Of a stretch of DNA of 64,000 bases, positions 28,201-40,985 are shown piece by piece (position 1 is the first letter of the stretch; each line of letters begins with the position of its first letter). The DNA lies in the NCBI GenBank assembly GCA_020746105.1, contig CM036618.1, positions 123,823,191-123,887,190 on the forward strand, written 5' to 3'. A model generated the notes under the pieces. The model was not told where the DNA came from, ran no database searches, and was given only the letters and a program-made list of their open reading frames with translations. The stretch is from Trogon surrucura. Taxonomy: Eukaryota > Chordata > Aves > Trogoniformes > Trogonidae. Made by a program: the position numbers and the translations under genes.

Positions 28201-31200
28201 TCTCTCATTTGTAACTTGCCACTTCCAACCAGCACTGACAGAGCAAGCCAGTCTGTGCCTTCAGCCACTCATTAAACCACTCAGCCAGGAAAACTCAAGG
28301 ACACTGGGATTTCAAAACCTTCTTGCGTCCTTCCTTCTTAACCATGCAAGGATGCACACAACCCAGTCTCTGTGACATAATCAAGTTCACTAAATAAATC
28401 AGTCTTACGAGTTTTAATTCTTCTCCACCACTGAACTGTAACATCAATTTCAACCTCTCAAAATTCATCCATAATCAGCCAAGACCTACTGGGGCTCTGC
28501 CCAAGCGAGATGCCAGACCAGCAGAACACAAGAACACTTCTTGTATTCTACCCACAGAACACAAGAAGTCCCAAAGCAGCAGCTCCCACCCTAAAACCAG
28601 CACAACAGCGGCCACTCTGTGGTTTAAGCAGTCTAGGCTGCCCTCTGTCTTGGTTGGGCATCGTGGGGTTTGTGCAAATGTTAAAAGCAAACCTGAAAAA
28701 ATAGTGTTAGGGAACACACCGCTTTTTCCCCGACTGCCAGGCCCTGAGGTTCAGCTGAGGAGGCCACACATACTAGCAGGTCTTTCTGTCTCCCACAGAT
28801 GTCACAGTGTTTCTGAACAAATAGGAAGCTGATGGTACCCAGCAATGGACGGAATTACTCCAGAAGACGCTGAGACTCACGAGACTCTCACATTTCCTAA
28901 TATGACCTTCGATTTTGCTATGTTTATTGAAAAAGGGGTGTTCATCAAAGGGGGCAATGCCTCCTCATCACACTTCCTACTGCTGTATGCAGTATTAATA
29001 CGTTAGTCTTATAATTAGGCATAGTCAGATTTTGTGGAACCTGAGGTTTTGCAGACCTCTTGAACTTCTGGGGAGAGAGTAGGAAAGGAAGCTACAAAGA
29101 ATGAAGCTCACCACATCTTTCCTTAAGAGCCTGTGATTTTCTCTTCCCCTGTGAAACGAGGTTCAGGTGTTTTGGTTTTAGCCATCATATTTTTCTGCTT
29201 AACGACCTATTTCCAACCCTTGGTCTAGGCATACTTTTGAGGCCAAGCCCTAAATTACTGCAAACTGTCAGTGTCCCTGATATCACGGCTACCAGTCTAT
29301 ACCAACAATCGGTCCCGGTGTGCCTGTCTCCGTGTTTGGCAGGGAAGATCAATCGCCACTGAGGAATTCACTCATCATTCTACAGAGATCAACTACTACT
29401 TCAGAAAGAAAAAAAATTGCAAACAATCGGCTTTGGTAGCATTTCGGAGGCATCTGGCCACAAAGTCCCTAAAGAGAACAAATCCATCAGAAGAGCAACA
29501 TTCAGTGAGTTACACTCCTTATTTTAAAGCAGATTTCATGCAAAGAAAAAAGACAATGGCATCACAGCTGAGAAACTTAGGTTTCCTGACTTAACCAACA
29601 ACTGAAATCAAAACCCAAAGCCACCTCCTCAGACAACATAAATATGGTGCAACCGAAGCTGACAGAGCAGGGCCTGTCAAACACATCCCTGTCCTGCTGT
29701 AATCCTTTTTAACAGTGCTGAGGCAGAATAACTTCCCCAAGGCAAGAGAAGGGCACACTGCTCTGTTTGGGGTAGGAGGCCACAGTTTGGAGTTTGTAGT
29801 GGCATCAGGACGTTTAGGTTCAAGTACTCATTAGAAACAAAGTAACGGTCAATAGTCGGCATTAGAAGTGCTGAAGGAAAAGCTGGACACAGAACATGCT
29901 CCTTGGCTCACTACCAAAGAATTGAATCCTCCCTCTTGGCCCAACAGCAGCAGGGGTCACAAACCATTTCAACTGAAGTCAGCTTAAAACCTTCTCTTCC
30001 ATCTTAATTTTAAAACCTAACAGTGAATTAAAGGATTGTTCTGCTATAGTGAACAACAGAAATATTTTTAAAGCAGCAAGTATTTAGCTTTCACATGACT
30101 ATTATTTAGCAAATAATTTCACAAAATTGAAGTGAATTCTGAAAAAGAAATATTCTAAATCTCTATTTTCACCCTCAGAGAGGGGGTGGGATGGTTTGGC
30201 TTGGTTTGTTTGGTTTTGGTCCTTCAAAAGTCTTCAGAATTATGGGGCTCACCTCCCACAGAAGACACTTGACTGGATGCCTGCTCTCAGTTCAGGGTCA
30301 GCTAATTACACACAAACAAGGACAGCTTTCAGGTTTACCAACACCTCAAAGCACCTACCCTGTTGTGTACATGACTCCAGGCTGCTCCATGTCTGCATGG
30401 ACTCCCATTTCTCTTGTTGGCCCAATAAAGATTCCTTTATATAAATAGGCTGATTATTTTTTTTTAATTGTTCCTCGGCTCCCACCTCCACAGCAGGTGT
30501 CAGGGAATGGCTGGAAAAATGCAACTTTTGCCCTCTGAGCACTCTGTGGTAGCATTAGACCACTGCTGCCATCAAAAGTACCCTCGCACAAGGCACATGC
30601 AAATTCACTTTTCTCAAAGCCATCAGTTTTAAATCCTTCCTTAATTTCAACTTTTGCCATTAGGCCTGCTAATCCCTCATGTGCCAGTGAAAGTTTCACT
30701 AATAGCAAGTGTATGATTCCCTAGATTTCAATTCCTTGTGCTGACTGCTTATCCAACAGAGTCTTTCGGTACTGGTGTCAACCAACAGCACTTCTATAAG
30801 CAGAGCTTTACTGGCTGAAAACCAGCATGACAAAAAGCACTCTGCTTCCAGGACCTGGAATATAATTCAGTTGCAATTCTTTTTCCAAAGCTGCACAAGC
30901 TTTCAGTCTTCCACAAAAATAGGCTCTTTTAACAGAATTGTCCAAAACTCTATAAACCATTAGGCTAAAGATCCACAGCAAATGTCAGAAGACTGCCTCT
31001 TGGAGACATTTATTGAACAACAATGTCCTCTGCTGGCAGGAACTAGACTCAACTTGCAACACTGAACTGCAGTACCTTCCCCGTTATTCTGGAGACATCA
31101 TCATGAATACGTCACTAAATAGGAAGCCAAGAAGAGAAGAAAATCACCACTAGTATAAAATGCTATTTGGATAGTCTTGTCTGGTTTACCTCAGATGAGG

Positions 31201-34200
31201 ACAGTGGTCAAGAAATAATTTTGAATATGATTCAAGATTAGCACATGTAACTTCATGCCCCAGAGAACAGGGCAGCACAACAGAAACGGAATCCAGATTC
31301 TCCTAACCCTACCACTTGTCCACCACGTGTCTTCAGGCAAATAAGGTCTCTTCCATCTGTTTAGATTTTATAAGCATCAGAATAAAGACATTATTTGTCC
31401 AACCAGACTTTAGCACAAAAACAAATTTAGGTACTATCAAGAGCACACAAATGACACAGGAGTTTGGGGTTTATCTGTAAATTTTACACACATACTAAAA
31501 ACTAGGTTTTCAGAGTACTCAGAGTACATCTAGTAAATCCTCTTAATCCTCTCGAACACAGCGGCACTGACAACTGCGTTGTTGGCTTCCTCCATGTCCT
31601 TAAGTGCTGATTCTGAAGAGCCTATATTTTGGTAACAGTTCCCTAAATATCTCTTCCAATTCTTGAAATAAAACCTAGTATAGCTTAAATTCAGGAAAGT
31701 AAACAAGAATTGGCCAACATGTTTAGAAAGACCGAACAAACTTTTCGGCTCAGATTCACTTTGTCAGATCCCTTGAGGTTCCAAGCCTGTTTGCTCTTTC
31801 CAGCTACACAAGCTGGTCTAAGAAAAGCCATTAGCTCTCCCAATACATTTTGTTTCCTTGACATCCTTAGAGTACTGCAGCTACACCACCACTAAACCAA
31901 GAGTTTTTCCCTAATTTTCTTCAGCAGCGAATAGAAGTCATCAGTGGAAGAAACCTCATACACCTGCAAAACAACCACATTGCTGCTTAAGAAAGCAGAA
32001 GCCAGGCTTAGGATAAGAGAATTGTGAATCAGTGCAACAGCTCAGAATTGGCAGATTTTAAGCATCATAGTGATGGTGTTTTGGCAAGGAACAGTGAAAA
32101 CAGCAGTGTAAGGTTGTATGAGACAATGTGATCAAACTAAAGCAAGAACATTTAATTGAGGAAAACAAGAGGAGCTACTTCTAATGATCCTTTAGCTTAG
32201 TCACCAATTCTATTTATATATTTTAAGGGGCCATAAATATTTTTATCCGCACTTAGGGCACAAAGAGTTTTCCAGTTTCTATATAAAGAAGCCATTTTGG
32301 ACAGATCAAAACTATAAAGGCACAGGACTCCTGGATGACAGATGCCAGGATGTTAGTAACCATAAATGGTTTTCAAATATGGCCCCATCACCATCCCCCA
32401 CAGTAGCCCTTTCAAGTGGGAATTACAAATTGCTTACTTGGAGAGGAAATTTCAAACAGGCCACTTATCAAAAAGTGCCAAATAAACCTGTCATTGGGAT
32501 AGAAGTTACAAACCATTCCTAAACTCTGCAGACATTTCCTGAGCCTGTGAACTCTGATCTTGGCTTCTAATAAACATGACATCAGCTCCCCAGTACTGCA
32601 GACACAAGACACATGACCCACCACTATGTTATCGCTTCCTCTGCAGTTTCTTCTAGGATCTGTTCTAAAGCACAACATCAATGGAAGACTTTCTGCTTAT
32701 TTCAAAAATGGTTTTGGAACAGGTCCTTAAAGGGAGGTCAGAACAAGCACAGCATGGTATCACTGTGTGAGCTACAAATATTATTGCAAGTATCCACTTA
32801 AAAGCAATACTGAATCCGAGACCTTTGAGGAGTTTTCCAGGTATTGAATTAGTAAGTGGGCTAAGACGAGACTTCTGTTGCTGTCAAAGACTTATTAACT
32901 GCTAACCTCTCATCCTAGAAACGTAACTAAGATTTGAAAAACTCTGATTAAACACAAATACTGGAAAACTACAGAATAATATCTCAAAACATGTTAAGAA
33001 TGATTACATTAGAAGATTTCAAACAGTGGATTGACAGTCACCTTAATTTCCAGAGAAGTTCTAGGGAAGGATTAAGACTGATAAAGTTCTACAGTTTACT
33101 TCTTCCATGTAGACACTTTCTTTGCATCTAAGTTTTTTGTTTTGAAACTAAACTTGGAAAAGTAGATTTAAAAGTTTCAGTTTATCTCTAGGCTAGAAGT
33201 CTGACCAAGAACCCTACCTGATACATCAGATAAAATGGGCCATCAACTCAATAATTGAGCTGTCAATAAGAGCAGAAGTAGGGCTCTTGGAAAAGCAACT
33301 TTAAAAAACATATTATCAAAACAGAGTATTTGTAAAAACTATGGAATATTTATCTAGGAGTAGAGTCTCTACTTCTGCCTAAAGGACAAGCATTTCCTTC
33401 ACACCTGGATACTCCTAAAAGAATTCCAGATCAAACAGAGGTGAGAGCTGGCAGGTCACAATATACAATGAGTAAGAAATTTTGCTCAAAGCTTCATGAT
33501 TAACACATGAATCTTGCCAGAAAGAGGACATCTCCAAGAACCACCATGAATCCTCACAGATGGCAAGTTACAGCAGGTGCAGATCTAGAAAGCTGTCCAG
33601 AGTCCTGGGAGCATGACCACACATTTTTCATTTCTGTGTTTTCCTGTTCTATCCTCCTCAGTTCAGAGCCTGCTATTTCTAGAACTAGTGAAGTCCCACA
33701 GGTCTGCATAGGTCCAAGAGGAGAGCTTGCTGCTCCATAGCATAAAGTGACCGCCAACATCTCTAGTCAAGCATGAAGCAGATGTGCATAAATAGCATTC
33801 TATCAGAAAGCTGCTAAAACATCCTCGAGTCACTGCAGCCTTGGCACACGGCGAGCCTGCCAGCTACAACGCAAACATTTCACCCTTCTCATGGCAGAAC
33901 GCCACCTGCCAGTCACTGGCACACAAGGAGGTCACTCTGAAAGAGATACAAAAGGAGACAAACACATCTGCCAATATCCTCGGGAATCTGAAAAGCTCAA
34001 AGCCCCTCCATGGCCTGCTGCAGGGAAGAAGCTGCTTCTTGCTCCTGAAACAGACAAGGAACTCTGAAGTTTCTGGCTGCTGGATTTTACTCCAAGGACT
34101 TTTCTTGGGAAGGAGAAGGAAACTCACAGAAGGCAGAAGATTCCCAGCCCACGTGTGCTGACAATCAACAGAAATTATCCAGTTTACACTATCTGATTAT

Positions 34201-36379
34201 GTAGCCTTCTAGTTTCTAGCTGTAAAAATACACAGATCTCCACAGCATCAAAAAGGACCAGCTATTCTGTACCAACATCACGAATCCACAGCATTTTAGC
34301 AGGAACACAAAGGGCAAACGATGCCAAGGAGGGGACTGCATGGGGAAGGAGCTTAGTGGAGTCAGGGGTTAGTCAGAGCAGCCAGGCAAAGCCATGCTTT
34401 TATGAAGGGAGCCAAATGATCTCTAATACCCAGGAAAAATTCAGTGCTTTGGACTTAATGACTCACACGGCAGTACAGTACCTCCTACCAACGTGCTGTG
34501 GCATTCATACCCAGAAGGAAGTGTGTCAGCTACTGAGTCATGCAGCTCCGAAGGATTGTCTGTCGCCAATCTAAACACAAACTGCGCCCAGCCCTGTTCA
34601 GTCCTGACATTACCGTAGCCCAAGGTTAAGCTCATCTCCCAAGAGCTTTCTAAAATAAAAACTTTGCTGGTTATAAACAAAACACTATTTCCAAACCCAA
34701 GGTACCGGGACTATGCTTGAAAGCCCAGTAATTTCCCCACACACGCATTTAGGCAATACAACCTGCTGAAGGGACTGGAAGCAAAACTGATCAGCCACTC
34801 AGGAGCAAACTTTAACATACGAGCAGGACTTGTGTTTTCACACTATTGACCTGCATTTGCAAATCCCTGAAGGTAACTTTGCCCAGCCCATAAAAAGGAA
34901 GAGCTATAAAGCCAGCTACGCTAAGTTGTTACGCAACAGAAAGCACAGCTGCCTTGAACAAAAACAGCCTATGACAAGAGGAGCAAACAAAAACCACCAA
35001 GTTCCACAGAGGAAAAACTAATGCGTTTCAACTAACAAAAGAAAAGACTTTTAATTAACTTGTTCTTATTGAGTGCAGAGATAATTAAATTACAGAAACA
35101 ACCACATCAGCGTAATCAGTTTAGAAGAACCCACATACACAGACAAAAGAATTTTCAAGATCTGGCTACACAAAAAAAGAAGCTCCATTTAAACTGCTTT
35201 ACTCCTAAGTGCACTGACATGCTTTCTTTGAGAAGATCCCAACTCCAATTCAGCTTTATCAAATCCTTGAAGAACTACCACAACTTCTGATCCAATTCCT
35301 GAGATATGTTGTATTTTTAATAATCACAATATCACTGACATGTTCACAAGGGCTCGAAACTACAAATAAAAACCAAAGTAACAAACGAAATAATGAAACA
35401 GGGCACAGAGCTAGTTTGCTAAGGCCAAAATATTGGGGTGGGATTTAATTCTTGGAAAGGTGCAGCTCAAGACTTGAGACCTTCAAGGCTTGATAACAGG
35501 GGCTTGCCTAATTGCTTCAAAAAGGAGTGCATTTGTTAGGATGAGCCTCTGTCTGTTTGAAATCATGAGGGATCTGCACTGCTTGAACTGCGGTATTCTT
35601 TAGCCAAAACAGCCCACCTTCTCAGCCACAGTAAAAGTCACTCCCCATTTGATCTGCGCCTTTGCTCCAGTGAAGAGTTCATATCAGGCCAAAGCACAAA
35701 GCAACACCTTCACAGGCCCGTTCATCTCCATAAATTAAACATCTGCTGAAGTGTTTTGCAGAACTGATCCAGAATACATAATCTCACCCTTAGGAGAAAG
35801 GGCTCCCATTAAGAGGAACTCGGGCTAGGAAAAGAGAATCCACTCATAGTGTGTTCTCCTTGAGGTTCACCCAACCACGTTGCAGGCACTCAGAGCAGAG
35901 CACCTCCATGAGCACCACAAAAACCCCTGCACACACCTGCCTGCTACAGACGACAAGATGCGACAGGGAGGAGTTTTCCATCTGAAGCAAATCAGCTGGA
36001 ATAGAATCTGCAAGCCTGTAATCCTCCAGACAGAGATTGGTACAAGAGCCACCTCCTTTTGCCCTTAATAAATTCCACACAAAAGCATGAATGATGTAGA
36101 CCCAACACCACCGCATCCTCAAGTTCTCCTGCCATCCGTACAGCACAGCTGCACCAGTTCTAATCCCAGATACCCTCAAAACAGAGTTTTCTCCTAGCAA
36201 TTTAGGGCCTCTTATGTGGAGATGTTTTGGATGAGTCACAAGTTCTACACTTTGGCTTTTTCAATAGATAGTGCTCCAGATAGATTCCATAGTCAGGTGG
36301 GTTAAAAATATATATTGATAGACACATGAAAATTAGAACAACAGAAGAAGATGCATGGCTTCCACTTGATTTTCTTTTT

Positions 36380-36394
36380 AAAAAAAAAAAAAAA
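36380..36394. repeat. A15 homopolymer
   Basis: Fifteen consecutive A directly after a T-rich segment. No retroposon body is recognisable. Confidence 0.85.
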
Positions 36395-38328
36395 TCATAA
36401 CCTGATTTTTTATTAAATAACATTTCAATGGAATTTGTTCTCTCTCAAACATCATCTTTATATTTAAAGAAGTTCAATACAAGTCACGCACACTGTTTCA
36501 CAAACACGCGACAGCCAGTGTTTATCAAATCCTGAACACAATGCTGAGTGTACCTGTCTTGGCAGACATCTCCAGTGCTTGCTGGGCCCAAAACAAGAGT
36601 AATCTGGAAATAAATATAAATCGCACTCCTTGACGCAGGGACAGATATACCATCACGGATCTCACTTCTAGCACAAGGCAAGGGCAGGCAGGAAACGCAG
36701 ACAGGGAGATGAAGCTTTCCAGAGTCCTAACTAGGAAGCAAGTCTGCCCTAAGAATTAATCGTGCAGTTGTGTACGTCAGGTGGTTTCACCCCATGTCTA
36801 GCCTGTCCATGCCTAGCACCAGGTGGTGTGGCACAGGGTACCATCAGCAAACATGACTGAGAAGGCCACCAGATGTCCCTTTCCTGTGCCGCAGTGACAT
36901 CCAGGATGGGGCGGTCCCTGTTAACAGGGCTGCAGTGGCATCTACTGGTCACAGCCCAGTGAGGCAGGCAGCACTGTCCGCTTCAGAAGTTTCTCATGTG
37001 ACAGAAGCTTCTCGGGCTTGTTGCACAATTTTTTTTTTCCTCCACTGCTATTCCTTAGTGTTGTCATTTATTATTGCTGCTGCTAGGTTGCTCTGGAGAT
37101 GTTACAGCAACGGGTGTCACAGCTGCCTGTCATCACTGAAGAGGTAAATAAAAACCTCAGGATATGAATGTATCACTCCAACCAATCCACAGTTTGTATC
37201 CTACCAGTAGCACAACAAAACTCAGTGCCATTTTATGCCTGGATTAGCTAGGCTGCCAAGAAAGCCTACAAGACTAATTATTTCCAGCCCCGAGCTGACA
37301 TTTGGACCTCCCTTGGTATTTCTGTTTACCACATCTTTTTATTTCTTCAGGTACTTGCATGAGTGAGACACAGGATGTGATCCAGTTACAGGTGGAGAGA
37401 GAAAAAAAAAACAACAACAAACTGAACTTGGGCTGGTAGAAATGTTTACATGAGCCTTCTGAACTTGTGTGTCAGTGCAAGAAAGTAGTTTGCCATTAGG
37501 GAGTTTCCCTTTTATCAGTGCTGTTTTAACTGCAAAGCAAAACTAAACAAGGGCCAAGTTTGAAGAAGGCAGTTAAGCATTGTATTGTAGCTCTCGGTTT
37601 GTAGAAATTCAGGTATCCAACACTCATTTGATCTTACAAAGAAATCAGTTTTCTTCTGTCACAGGGAATAAAATAATAACTGATTCAACCACAAGTGCAA
37701 GCACAGGCAAGAAACCCAACATTGGGTTAGGGCCAGAAAACAAGAGAGATGCAAGCAACGCCACTGTTATGACAACTACTGTTTTAGTCATCTTCAAAGA
37801 CGACTCCTTTTTAAAAAAAAAATATATATAAACAGTACTTCAGAGTTTGAAAACTTGGTCCGTTTTTAAAGAGCCATGCCCTGATGAGATTTTTTTCTTT
37901 TAAATAGCTTTTAAATGAGCAATACAATATTTGCTACACAGTTTGGAACACACTTGAATCAGATTTGAAAATTTTCTTCACTGTTCTCAAAGCCTAGCCT
38001 TGCTTTCAGAGGAGAAGCTTTGAGAATCATGAATTAACACGAGGGTAACAATAAAATCATAAGAGTTGATAATCCAGTAAAAGACTGGAGGAGTGGAGGG
38101 CGAGAAAAAACAAGGAAAAAACCCTACCCTTGGACACATGAATCTGCAACATGATCTCTAAGGGTGTTAACTAGGCTACAGCTTTCACTGGTCAGTCATA
38201 ACCCTTGTAGAAAACTACAGTTGCTGCTCAGCCCTTCAGAAAGGGCTGACACACTGATTAAGGTGCCAGAACAGACACAGGGGAGTTTTATTTAAAGGTG
38301 CTATTTTTAAAAGGCTGGATCTAGCATT

Positions 38329-38348
38329 AAAAAAAAAAAAAAAAAAAA
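38329..38348. repeat. A20 homopolymer
   Basis: Twenty consecutive A. I looked for a processed pseudogene or SINE body to the left and saw none. Confidence 0.9.
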
Positions 38349-40959
38349 TAGGTTTGGAGGAAAACCAAGTTTAGCAACATAGCATTCGCATTGCCTCCAT
38401 CAAAAATTATTCATTCAGGAGGGTTGCACAACCCACTTTTGCAGAAGCATCACTTAAAAAAAGGTCTGCTAACGTATTGCTTCATAGACAGATGCAGCCT
38501 TCTGCTCAACACCACGTTGTAGGGACCAGGGAACATTCCTTCATCTGAGATCTTCCAACGTAGGTCCACAAGTCTAATTCAGCAAACAGGGCACACCTAC
38601 ACGGCACCCTCAGAGGCAGAATTGTTGCAAGTCTGTTCTCTCCAGGGCTGTGTCCCAAAAGCTAGAAACAGCTCCCAGGGCAGGAGCTCCTTGGAAGCCA
38701 GCACAGATCCCACCACCACAAGTCCCCTGTGAGCCTCGGGCCTTTATGGCCAAACCCTGCCCCAAGGCAGCAGCACTTGGCTCCTATCAGCCTGAGCTGG
38801 GGACACCACAAGACCTCCCAAACTGTAGCAGGGCAACAGCTGTACAACTCTGCCTCTATCACCTGCGGCTCAGAGACACCTGATTTACAAGTGAACCACT
38901 TGGCAACCTCCACTCTTTTTGTGTGAATGGAGTAAGGCCACTTCCACCCTGAGAGGTCCCCCTGTTGCAGTTCCAGTCTCCTTGGGGCAAGAGACTGTCT
39001 TTAGTCAATCTACACAGACATATAATATTCAGTTTCGTTTGGATCTTGTAAGTCCAGCTGTAATACTCAGAGTGTCTAAGAACGATGAAGAACAACTTTG
39101 GGTAGTATTAATATGAACAATTTTTAACTGAAAAAAGTCAAACAAAGGTGAGTCTGTCTTAAAAGCTTCCATCCAAACAGCCCCAATCTGGCTTCAGATA
39201 ATATCTCGGAATGTCAGTGCAGCTGAGAAATAATATCCAAGGAAAACAGTCATAATAAAAGCATTCAATCAAACAATTATTTTGAACTCCAGTCTTCTGC
39301 ATTCCAGTTTTGAAAGTAACAGTACCAAATACTATGTCTGCCTTTGGGACTTTTGCTTCACCTGTTTCTACATCTAAGAGTACAACAGCAAGACATCGGC
39401 ATCAGACACGATACAGTGTCTTAAGACACAGTCCAGCAGAGCACAGGACAATACTGTACAGTTTTCTCACCCCGAGATCTCAGAATTAGTTTTTAAACAT
39501 AAAGGAACACCATTATCAAAACTTGGAGGACGGAGAAGAGAGGCTCAGTCATTTGTTTAGCAAGCAACAGATTCCAGATAGTCATGTGTAAACCAAACCC
39601 ACACACAGGTCTGCAGGATACAGCCACTTCTTAATCGCAAATAGCTCATCACGTTAGGAAAAGCCTGTTGGAAACAAAAGATGCTCAAGTATTAGTTTCA
39701 CGTACAGGAAATATGATGTACATGGCCTTCCACCTAAAGCTCCAGACTTGACATCAGAATTTTAGCCTTAGTTCCACCCTCTTAAAGGCTTTGCACAGAC
39801 CTGTAGCCACTCCAGTCCCCACATTTCCTATTAACGGAATGAGAACCACTACTTCTTTTCTCACACCTGCAACCAAGCTGTCATGAACATGTTAAAATTT
39901 TACTTGGGCTCTAGAAGAACACAACAGAAGAGAAGACTAAATCCACCAGCCAAGGTTTTTTACAATGCTCTCTATCTTGTAACTTGCAACTTGTAGCTTG
40001 ACTTGCAAAGTCAAACATACTAGCTTTTAAAATAATAACTTTTTAACTTTTACAACTCTGCAGCAGGTGTTCAGACTCTAAGGGTGGAGAAGGAAAAGGT
40101 ATTTCTTTGTTAACCATGCAGATATGTAGTTAAGGGCAGAATTTTCAAAACTGGCCAACATTCACTTGGCACCACCTCCTTGTAGCCCCGACTTGCCAGG
40201 AGCACAGAAAAGGCAACACCAAGAATTTCTGAAAGCCTTACACTGTCTAGCACATTTGACAACCAAGCCACTGTATTTTTTTTTCCTTTTTTTAAAAGCC
40301 TGAAAGACAGTCCAAACTACCGTTTTTTGGTCTCCTTTGCAATCACTAGAAGCGATCACTAAAGGAAGGTAAAAGCTGAATGGTAGGATGAGTTCATCCT
40401 CGGTCATGAAAATCCAGCTCTACTTGCAACTAAAGCTTTGCAGAGCTTCACTGCTTCAGCTGAAAGCAGTATGACAGAGGTCTGAGTCATTAAATCAGCT
40501 GCCTGGGGAACATACGCACTGTTATGGTCCGTTTCAGGCGTTACTGTCCTTGGTCTATTCTGCGTAACAAGACTCCTCCCACTCACCCTTCTCTGTTCCT
40601 CATATGGAAAGGGTTCCTGATAACGCTTTTAAATGATTCCGATTTTACGCTAGACATGTCAGTGTTTCATCACGAGCTGCTTTTCAAGCATGAAACAGCC
40701 AGACAGAGGGTCAGACTTCCCAAATGCTTTAGTAGCACCTACGCCCAGAGGGCAGAGACACTTTTTGCAAGCTTGACTCAGAGCTGTCTGCTCAGCACCA
40801 CGGGAAACAATCACATCGCCCTCAGGCCTCGGGTCAGATCTGCCATAGAAGTTTGAAGTCTCCTAAACCAAGAGTAAGACTGACAAATTTAGTAGTTGTT
40901 CCTTTCAATCAAGTACTGCTTACAGGACTTCTGTTTGAAACTGGCAGTATAGGCACGGG

Positions 40960-40985
40960 ATCACAGAATGTTAGGGGTTGGGCAT
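40960..40985 (-). mobile_element. possible CR1 3'-tail remnant, minus strand
   Basis: About 26 bases, 'atcacagaatgttaggggtt' and the bases that follow, match the terminal CR1 sequence in minus orientation, closely similar to the end of the copy at 4929. Only the extreme 3' end is present, so this is a very short truncated insertion or a chance match. Confidence 0.5.

Larger units (their letters stand above)
19276..40959. other. intergenic DNA without recognisable genes
   Basis: The longest empty stretch, about 21.7 kb. I find no recognisable coding exon, RNA gene or intact mobile element. The open frames are short and without motifs. Homopolymers occur at 36380-36394 (A15) and 38329-38348 (A20). 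Segments at about 25490-25760 and 26040-26660 have unusual composition and could be conserved regulatory DNA, discussed in the findings. Distance and synteny fit the FERMT1-BMP2 gene desert known in mammals (inference). Confidence 0.55.

Noticed and set aside
38629-38926. GC-richer segment with open frames on both strands
   Set aside because: The translated products are low-information and match no family I know; there is no exon-like conservation signal to cite.
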